The notes under the pieces were generated by a model. It saw nothing but the letters and a program-made list of their open reading frames with translations. It was not told where the DNA came from and ran no database searches. The position numbers and the translations under genes were made by a program. Of a DNA stretch of 5,703 bases, positions 1-3,822 are shown in pieces (position 1 is the stretch's first letter; the number at the start of each line of letters is the position of its first letter). Origin of the DNA: an uncultured Clostridia bacterium (GTDB lineage Bacteria > Bacillota_A > Clostridia > Christensenellales > UBA3700); contig CAMNMY010000063.1 of assembly GCA_946545105.1 (NCBI GenBank), positions 1 to 5,703 of the forward strand, written 5' to 3'.

Positions 1-824
1 TATAATTCTTGAGATACTGTACCTGCAGCGAAACCTGTTACAACTGGGCTTGCTACTGCTACCCAAATTGCAGCTGAAGATGTTGGCATTGTTAAAAGGA
101 TACCCATTAATACTGCAATTACAACACCCATAACAAATGGAGTTGCCTTTGTTGCTGCAGCGATTAATAAACCAAGTTTGTTGATTACCCAGATAAATGG
201 CCATGCTACATAAATACCAGCTAAAGTTATAACCATCATTCCAAGAGGAATAAGGATAATATCAAACTTTGTTTTGCCGGCATATAGATTTGCAATTTCA
301 ATTGACATTAAAGCTACAACATAAGAACCGATTGGGTTTCCTGGAGCACCTAAAGATAGTGCCATTGTTCCTGCGATAATATTGTTTGAAAATGCGCCTG
401 CAAGGCCTGCTACGGCTGCGGTAAAGATAACTAGTGGTTTTGCTTTTAATTTATATGCTATTCCTACACCAATACCTGCGCCCATTAAAGACTTAGCTAT
501 AGATCCAATTGTGTTCACAATATAGAACATCTTTGAATCGTTTGGGAATATCTTAGCGATTGTACACAAAATTGTACCCGCAATCAATGTTGCGAATAAA
601 CCAAGTGCCATACCTGTAAATGCATCAATAAACCATCTTTTGCAAATAGCTTTAAATGTTACAAATGCAGGGCTATTCTTTCCGCCTTTAAATGAGTTTT
701 GTAAGCGATCCTTTACGCTTAACTTTTGACAAGAAGAAGCTTCTTGTTCTTGTGGGATTTTGTCTACTACTTCCACTTGGGGCTCTTTTTGCTCGTTCTC
801 AGCAATGTTTTTAATCTCTTCCAT
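1..824 (-). CDS. PTS EIIC-like (PfoR-family) membrane protein, C-terminus beyond window
   Basis: This frame is open from an ATG at 824-822 to the window edge and gives 274 residues. The start has an SD GGAGG (831-835) six bases upstream. Residues 1-62 are a hydrophilic, Glu/Gln-rich cytoplasmic tail. From about residue 66 the protein is almost wholly hydrophobic, with roughly six to seven helices visible. NPIGSYVVALMSIEIA (163-178), the following GKTKFDIILIP (183-193) and MPTSSAAI (246-253) match, from memory, conserved stretches of the PTS_EIIC_2 family (Pfam PF13303, COG3641 PfoR). Members are usually around 340-370 aa, so perhaps 70-100 residues are missing. The family resembles the sugar-translocating subunit of phosphotransferase systems; C. 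perfringens PfoR was described as affecting toxin expression. No EIIA or EIIB domain is visible here, so the substrate and even PTS dependence are unknown. It has its own promoter and a possible catabolite site. The family call is fairly sure, the transport role is inferred. Confidence 0.75.
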   Translation of the reverse strand, partial: MEEIKNIAENEQKEPQVEVVDKIPQEQEASSCQKLSVKDRLQNSFKGGKNSPAFVTFKAICKRWFIDAFTGMALGLFATLIAGTILCTIAKIFPNDSKMFYIVNTIGSIAKSLMGAGIGVGIAYKLKAKPLVIFTAAVAGLAGAFSNNIIAGTMALSLGAPGNPIGSYVVALMSIEIANLYAGKTKFDIILIPLGMMVITLAGIYVAWPFIWVINKLGLLIAAATKATPFVMGVVIAVLMGILLTMPTSSAAIWVAVASPVVTGFAAGTVSQEL

Positions 825-855
825 GAAGAACCTCCGAAGTTTTAATTGCTTAAAT

Positions 856-884
856 ATTATATATGTGCGCGCAAACAATGTCAA
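856..884 (-). promoter_or_regulatory. Consensus sigma-A promoter of the EIIC-like gene
   Basis: On the minus strand TTGACA (884-879) and TATAAT (861-856) are separated by exactly 17 bases, a perfect match to the vegetative promoter consensus. Transcription would start near 849, giving a leader of about 25 nt that holds the GGAGG site at 835-831. The -35 box shares two T residues with the U-tract of the preceding gene's terminator. Confidence 0.88.
862..879. promoter_or_regulatory. Possible CcpA cre site inside the promoter spacer
   Basis: Read on the plus strand, this stretch matches the catabolite-responsive-element consensus WWTGNAARCGNWWWCAWW at all defined positions except two A residues (867-868, here G and C). 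It keeps the TG, central CG (870-871) and CA. Its core TGCGCGCA (866-873) is a perfect 8-bp palindrome and is conspicuously GC-rich for this DNA. A protein bound here would block RNA polymerase, so it would repress. Catabolite control of a PTS-like gene is plausible, but the match is by eye. Confidence 0.35.
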
Positions 885-914
885 AAAAAATGGGAGGCTT
901 TCATTTGCCTCCCA
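883..914 (-). terminator. Intrinsic terminator after lipoprotein B
   Basis: On the minus strand an 8-bp perfect GC-rich stem (TGGGAGGC, 914-907 paired with 898-891) with an 8-nt loop is followed at once by eight T residues (890-883). It begins 22 bases after the stop codon of the lipoprotein gene and should end transcription of the 2088-937 gene set. There is no comparable U-tract on the plus strand. Confidence 0.9.
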
Positions 915-936
915 AGATTTTGCTTTTAGTTAAGAA

Positions 937-1341
937 TTACTCAGCCTTCTTAAAGCTATAAGCTTCTTTGTCTCCTAAAAATACAGATTTTCCATCTCTC
1001 TTAATGTATGAGTCTGAATCATTTGATTTATGAGATTCTAGATACTCAGCATATGCCTTTGCATCTGAAGACTTTTCAAACCAAATAACTGTTCCGTCAT
1101 ACTTGCTGTTTGATACAGCTAACTTAGCTGTAACGCCGCCTTCCATTTTGATTAGTAGAGAAATACCAGCAGCTACTGCTTTGTTACCGATTTCTGAATT
1201 GTCAAAAGCAACTGAATAATCAGCCTTCTCATACTTTTCCTTTGCCTTTGCTGGATCTGATGGCATACAAGCTGCAAATACAACAGCTGATACAACTACC
1301 AAAAGAACAACTACTGCGATAAGTGTTAAACTTCTTTTCAT
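937..1341 (-). CDS. Small lipoprotein B, unknown function (134 aa)
   Basis: The ATG at 1341-1339 has an SD GGAGG (1355-1351) nine bases upstream; the stop is TAA. MKR is followed by a Val/Leu-rich hydrophobic segment (residues 5-24) ending FAAC, a slightly atypical lipobox with the lipidated Cys at 25. The mature part of about 110 residues is then expected on the outer face of the membrane. It begins with a Lys/Glu/Ala-rich helix (30-40) and has a small alpha/beta-like pattern, ending in a Lys-rich tail with LGDKEAYSFKK. I recognise no named family. It aligns by eye over its whole length with the lipoprotein at 1443-1850, including the signal peptide, a SLLI/SILI stretch and the C-terminal G-x-KE-x-Y motif, so the two are probably diverged duplicates. 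It has its own promoter and a strong terminator, but could also be reached by read-through from 1443. Confidence 0.85.
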   Translation of the reverse strand: MKRSLTLIAVVVLLVVVSAVVFAACMPSDPAKAKEKYEKADYSVAFDNSEIGNKAVAAGISLLIKMEGGVTAKLAVSNSKYDGTVIWFEKSSDAKAYAEYLESHKSNDSDSYIKRDGKSVFLGDKEAYSFKKAE

Positions 1342-1376
1342 ACCAATAAACCTCCAATTTTTTTATTGTTAAACTT

Positions 1377-1406
1377 ATTATAAATTTCAATTATTTAATT
1401 AGTCAA
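1377..1406 (-). promoter_or_regulatory. Promoter of lipoprotein B
   Basis: On the minus strand TTGACT (1406-1401) and TATAAT (1382-1377) lie 18 bases apart. Transcription would start near 1370, leaving a leader of about 29 nt with the GGAGG site. The -35 region abuts TGTAAA repeats and a 16-bp palindrome just upstream. Confidence 0.75.
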
Positions 1407-1409
1407 GAA

Positions 1410-1437
1410 TTGTAAACATTTTGTAAAATATTTTACA
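1410..1437. promoter_or_regulatory. Candidate operator: 16-bp palindrome plus half-site repeat
   Basis: TGTAAAATATTTTACA (1422-1437) is a perfect 16-bp inverted repeat. A further TTGTAAA at 1410-1416 repeats the TTGTAAA at 1421-1427 exactly 11 bp away, one helical turn. The array lies between the stop of lipoprotein A and the -35 box of lipoprotein B, where an activator or a repressor of the latter would sit. The regulator is unknown; the arms lack the central CG of a cre site and are one base short of the TnrA/GlnR spacing. As RNA it would be a weak all-A/U hairpin without a clean U-tract. Confidence 0.45.
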
Positions 1438-1442
1438 TTTCT

Positions 1443-1850
1443 CTATTTAAATAGGTTGTATAACTCTTTAGAACCAATAAATATCATACAACTATCAATA
1501 GTGTTGCTTGTATATGTGACTTTGTCTTTTATATCACAATTATAGAAATTCTCTATGCTTTGCATATCCGATTCTAATTGCAAATAGAAGATCTCTGCTT
1601 TTAATTCACCTTTTGTTGCGACAACATAGCCATTAAAATCACCAACAATTAAAATGCTTTGTTCATCAAAAAGCCTATCTGCAAATTCTTTTCTTTCTTG
1701 TGCATTTAATACTGTAACTTCGCATTCATTATCTTTGAATACAGCGGCTGCATCATCAGCATTATTTGGAATCTTTGCGCACGAAACAAATGATATTAGC
1801 GCAATAACAACTAATAAAGTAGCAATTGCTACAAGTGACAATCTCTTCAT
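1443..1850 (-). CDS. Small lipoprotein A, unknown function (135 aa)
   Basis: The ATG at 1850-1848 follows an SD AAGGGGG (1862-1856) by about five bases; the stop is TAG. The signal peptide is MKR plus a hydrophobic stretch (residues 5-22) ending FVSC, with the likely lipidated Cys at 24. The mature part of about 111 residues opens with an Ala/Asp-rich helix (30-38) and has a mixed alpha/beta pattern. It carries two more Cys (43 and about 104), so an extracytoplasmic disulfide is possible, and ends IFIGSKELYNLFK. No named family is recognised. It resembles the lipoprotein at 937-1341 in length, signal and C-terminal motif. It starts 19 bases after the stop of the small membrane protein gene, with its SD in that gap and no room for a promoter, so it is the second gene of that operon. 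Confidence 0.82.
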   Translation of the reverse strand: MKRLSLVAIATLLVVIALISFVSCAKIPNNADDAAAVFKDNECEVTVLNAQERKEFADRLFDEQSILIVGDFNGYVVATKGELKAEIFYLQLESDMQSIENFYNCDIKDKVTYTSNTIDSCMIFIGSKELYNLFK

Positions 1851-1869
1851 ATAATCCCCCTTAAAATCT

Positions 1870-2088
1870 TTATCTAGATTTTTTGTCTTCTACTTTTATA
1901 ATTTCTGGTGGGATATAATTAGTTTCTTTACCTTTATTCTTTTTAGCTTTAAATTGTTCTAATCTTGCGAATATGACAATAATTGCTACTAGCGCTGCAG
2001 AAAGCAAAGCTAAAATGACATAAAATTTTATGTCTGCAAGTAAACTCTTATCAAATGCTTCTGCTGCTAATAAAAACAATGTATTCAT
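1870..2088 (-). CDS. Small single-helix membrane protein, unknown function (72 aa)
   Basis: The ATG at 2088-2086 is the only Met in the frame; an in-frame TAA lies five codons upstream, inside the -10 box, so the frame cannot extend. Residues 1-20 are short and mildly hydrophobic with two acidic residues. Residues 21-43 form one clear membrane helix. Residues 44-72 are Lys-rich, followed by an acidic-basic end, so the positive-inside rule suggests N-out/C-in. No family is recognised. There is no Shine-Dalgarno sequence, and the -10 box ends only 11 bases before the ATG, so the transcript may be nearly leaderless. It heads an operon with lipoprotein A, possibly continuing to lipoprotein B. It is probably real because it has a tailored promoter, a tight spacing to the next gene and a coherent membrane topology. 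Confidence 0.72.
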   Translation of the reverse strand: MNTLFLLAAEAFDKSLLADIKFYVILALLSAALVAIIVIFARLEQFKAKKNKGKETNYIPPEIIKVEDKKSR

Positions 2089-2099
2089 ATTTTTACATA

Positions 2100-2127
2100 A
2101 TTATATCATACATTTAAGAGTATTCAA
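2100..2127 (-). promoter_or_regulatory. Promoter of the small membrane protein/lipoprotein operon
   Basis: On the minus strand TTGAAT (2127-2122) and TATAAT (2105-2100) are 16 bases apart, and the -10 is preceded by TGA, giving an extended TGNTATAAT element. The expected start near 2093 leaves only about five bases before the ATG at 2088. Confidence 0.7.
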
Positions 2128-2135
2128 TATTGAAT
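2122..2135. promoter_or_regulatory. 14-bp palindrome formed by two divergent -35 boxes
   Basis: ATTCAATATTGAAT is a perfect inverted repeat. Its left arm is the -35 box of the minus-strand operon and its right arm (TTGAAT, 2130-2135) is the -35 box of the plus-strand peptidase gene. It may be a shared operator, or simply a back-to-back promoter in which both polymerases compete for the same DNA. Confidence 0.5.
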
Positions 2136-2158
2136 TATTACTTATATTTTTATATAAT
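2130..2158 (+). promoter_or_regulatory. Promoter of the M28 peptidase gene
   Basis: TTGAAT (2130-2135) and TATAAT (2153-2158) are separated by 17 bases. The start site would fall near 2165, just before the SD, leaving a leader of about 13 nt. This supports the ATG at 2178 over the in-frame ATG at 2130, which would lie upstream of the transcript. Confidence 0.72.
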
Positions 2159-2165
2159 TGAGCGT

Positions 2166-2172
2166 AGAGGTG
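2166..2172 (+). promoter_or_regulatory. Ribosome binding site fixing the peptidase start
   Basis: AGAGGTG lies five bases before the ATG at 2178-2180. The alternative ATG at 2130 has only A/T-rich sequence before it and no SD, so the SD decides the start. Confidence 0.8.
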
Positions 2173-2177
2173 AAAAA

Positions 2178-3410
2178 ATGAATATAACTAAAGAATCAAA
2201 AGCAAATGCCGTAAACTATATCACCAGCGAAATCGAACATATCATTAAAGATTATGAGCCAAGAGTTCCTGGTTCACACGGCGAAAATCAAGCACTTGAC
2301 CATATGAAAGATGAATTAGCTCAAATGTGTGGCGAAAAGAATGTTGTAAAGCAACCATTCAAAGTTGCTCCACGTGCTTTCTTCGGCTGGACTTACTTTG
2401 TAACAATTTTTACAATCTTAGGTAATGCCATTTTCTACATGACACCAGTATTCTCTATTTTGTGTTATGTAATTGGTATTTTGCCAATGTTTTTAGAATT
2501 TGTATTCTATAAACCATTTATCGATCCACTATTTGAATATGGTACATCTGGAAACGTACTTGGTGCTCTAAAGCCAAAAGGTGACGTAAAGAGACGTATT
2601 GTATTTAACGGACATAGTGATGCTGTATATGAATGGCACTGGCATTATGTTGGCGGATACAAACTATTCTTAACTTCAATCGTTGTTGTAGTTATTGGTT
2701 TTGCATTCTCTTCAATTCTTGCTATTGTAACATCAATCGTTTGTGGACCACTTGGAACACCTACTGGTTGGACATTATATGCAAGTTTTGGTGGATTAAT
2801 CTTTATCCCAGCATACATTTGCTTTATGTGGTTCTGTGATTATAAGACAGTAGTTCCTGGTGCAAATGATAACCTAACAGCTTGCGAAATGGCTATTGCT
2901 GCTATTAAGGTTCTAAAAGATAATAACATTCAATTAGAAAACACAGAAGTTGTTGCCCTAATCACTGGTTCTGAAGAAGCTGGTTTAAGAGGTGCTAAAG
3001 CCTTCTGTAAAACAAATCCAGAATATGGTAAAGAAGAAGGAATTGAAACAATCTTTGTTACATTTGAAACTCTAAGAGAACTTGAACATCTTGTTATCTA
3101 TTCAAGAGATATGAATGGTATTACAAAGAACGATTTAGGAGTTTGCCAATTAGCAAAAGACGCAGGCAAGAAGAATGGTATGGATCTAAAATATGGTTCA
3201 GTATTTGCTGGTGCTACAGATGCTGCTGCATTCTCTCAATCTGGTCTAAAAGCTACATGCCTTGCTGCTATGGATCCAAATGTTCAACAATACTACCATA
3301 CAAGATTAGATAACTATGATAATCTATCTCCAGAGTGCTTATCTAAAGTTTTAGATATTACAATGGATATGATTGACGAATTCGACAAGAACGGCACACC
3401 AAAAGCCTAA
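2178..3410 (+). CDS. M28-family zinc peptidase with inserted transmembrane helices (410 aa)
   Basis: This is a probable membrane-bound metallo-aminopeptidase of the M28 type (two zinc ions). The expected ligands are all visible: H146 with its supporting D148 (NGHSDA), D231 (PGANDN), E266/E267 (GSEEAG, catalytic base and ligand), E297 (FET) where other members have an Asp or Glu, and H374 (YYHTRLD). GATDAAAFSQSG (345-356) is also typical. Unusually, two hydrophobic hairpins interrupt the domain: residues 72-111 (about two helices) before the first ligand, and 161-218 (about two helices) between H146 and D231. Both insertions have an even helix number, so all catalytic parts stay on one side. 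There is no signal peptide, and Lys/Arg-rich loops (131-140) flank the helices, suggesting a cytosolic active site. The substrate is unknown. It is monocistronic, with its own promoter and terminator. The fold call is firm; the peptide substrate is inferred from the family. Confidence 0.88.
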   Translation: MNITKESKANAVNYITSEIEHIIKDYEPRVPGSHGENQALDHMKDELAQMCGEKNVVKQPFKVAPRAFFGWTYFVTIFTILGNAIFYMTPVFSILCYVIGILPMFLEFVFYKPFIDPLFEYGTSGNVLGALKPKGDVKRRIVFNGHSDAVYEWHWHYVGGYKLFLTSIVVVVIGFAFSSILAIVTSIVCGPLGTPTGWTLYASFGGLIFIPAYICFMWFCDYKTVVPGANDNLTACEMAIAAIKVLKDNNIQLENTEVVALITGSEEAGLRGAKAFCKTNPEYGKEEGIETIFVTFETLRELEHLVIYSRDMNGITKNDLGVCQLAKDAGKKNGMDLKYGSVFAGATDAAAFSQSGLKATCLAAMDPNVQQYYHTRLDNYDNLSPECLSKVLDITMDMIDEFDKNGTPKA

Positions 3411-3433
3411 AGCATAGCTTTAAGATGATATCT

Positions 3434-3463
3434 ACTGGGGCCCTGATGGGCTCCAGTTTTTTT
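3434..3463 (+). terminator. Intrinsic terminator of the peptidase gene
   Basis: A 10-bp GC-rich stem (3434-3443 with 3448-3457, one G-U pair) closed by a TGAT tetraloop is followed by seven T residues (3457-3463). It lies 23 bases past the TAA stop. Read on the minus strand it has no U-tract, so it works in one direction. Confidence 0.93.
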
Positions 3464-3464
3464 C

Positions 3465-3489
3465 GTGAAGTCACAAATTGTGACCTCAC
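3465..3489. repeat. 25-bp near-perfect inverted repeat between convergent genes
   Basis: Arms of 12 bases (3465-3476 and 3478-3489) around a single central base pair at 11 of 12 positions; the inner GTCACAA/TTGTGAC is perfect. On the minus strand the one mismatch becomes a G-U pair. Neither side has a U-tract, so it is not a standard terminator. It sits between the two real terminators. Its role is unknown: a protein-binding site or an mRNA 3'-end stabiliser are options. Confidence 0.6.
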
Positions 3490-3499
3490 CAAATAATAT

Positions 3500-3531
3500 A
3501 AAAACACATAGGCGTGATATCACGCCTATGT
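3500..3531 (-). terminator. Intrinsic terminator of the permease-HMA operon
   Basis: A 26-bp perfect palindrome (3506-3531, 13-bp arms, ACATAGGCG at its outer end) forms a strong hairpin. On the minus strand it is followed by G and five T residues (3505-3500), then more A/T. It begins 41 bases after the TGA stop at 3573, which makes the HMA gene the last gene of its operon. The plus-strand side is not T-rich. Confidence 0.85.
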
Positions 3532-3572
3532 TGGTCAAATATATTACAATTAAGGAGAATGTTTAGTCTATA

Positions 3573-3821
3573 TCATTTCCATCCTAATAGTGTTTTTGTA
3601 GCAGCTACTTTTTCAAAGGATGTAATTCTATATCCAGTTGGATCAAGAACATTTTTAAAATCTTGTTCTAGATAATCATTCTCTGCTATTACTATTAGTT
3701 TGTTTGTTATATGCGATGCTTTTGCCTTTTTAACGACAAAGCTATCTTTAATTTTTTCTTCGACATGCATTTCACACATGCCGCATTTCATTCCATCAAT
3801 TCCTAAAATATACTTATTCAT
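3573..3821 (-). CDS. Heavy-metal-associated (HMA, CopZ-like) domain protein (82 aa)
   Basis: The whole protein is one HMA-type beta-alpha-beta-beta-alpha-beta domain of CopZ/Atx1 size. The first strand (2-8) leads into GMKCGMC (10-16), whose Cys13 and Cys16 are the expected metal ligands. The helix (18-26) follows, and GY at 63-64 matches the usual late loop position of copper chaperones. Differences from classical CopZ are Lys-Cys-Gly in place of Thr-Cys-X, extra M15/M18/H19 around the site, and a short basic tail ending LLGWK. Known relatives carry Cu(I) or other soft metals in the cytoplasm; the metal here is not determinable. The ATG lies one base after the permease TAG, and its SD (AGAGGG) sits inside the last permease codons, so translation is probably coupled. 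No copper ATPase or CopY-type gene is in view. The stop is TGA. Confidence 0.85.
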   Translation of the reverse strand: MNKYILGIDGMKCGMCEMHVEEKIKDSFVVKKAKASHITNKLIVIAENDYLEQDFKNVLDPTGYRITSFEKVAATKTLLGWK

Positions 3822-3822
3822 A

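Noticed and set aside
1422..1437. Palindrome as a terminator of lipoprotein A
   Set aside because: The stem has only one G-C pair per arm and is not followed by a clean U run, so an operator is more likely.
1654..1854. Open frame of 66 codons on the plus strand
   Set aside because: It is antisense to the lipoprotein at 1443-1850, has no SD, and its composition is what the complementary coding strand would give.
2130..2177. Upstream in-frame ATG extending the peptidase by 16 residues
   Set aside because: No SD precedes it, it overlaps the -35 box, and the -10 box and good SD both lie downstream, pointing to 2178.
2633..2839. Open frame of 68 codons on the plus strand inside the peptidase gene
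   Set aside because: It is a shifted frame across the hydrophobic insert of the M28 gene, rich in Cys/Trp/Tyr, with no SD.
3573..3575. TGA read as Trp (mycoplasma code)
   Set aside because: All Trp positions noticed use TGG, and the HMA protein ends at its usual family length at this TGA, 41 bases before a terminator.
3559..3675. Plus-strand 38-codon frame preceded by AAGGAG
   Set aside because: The SD is only one base from the ATG, the frame is antisense to the HMA gene, and no promoter is seen in front of it.
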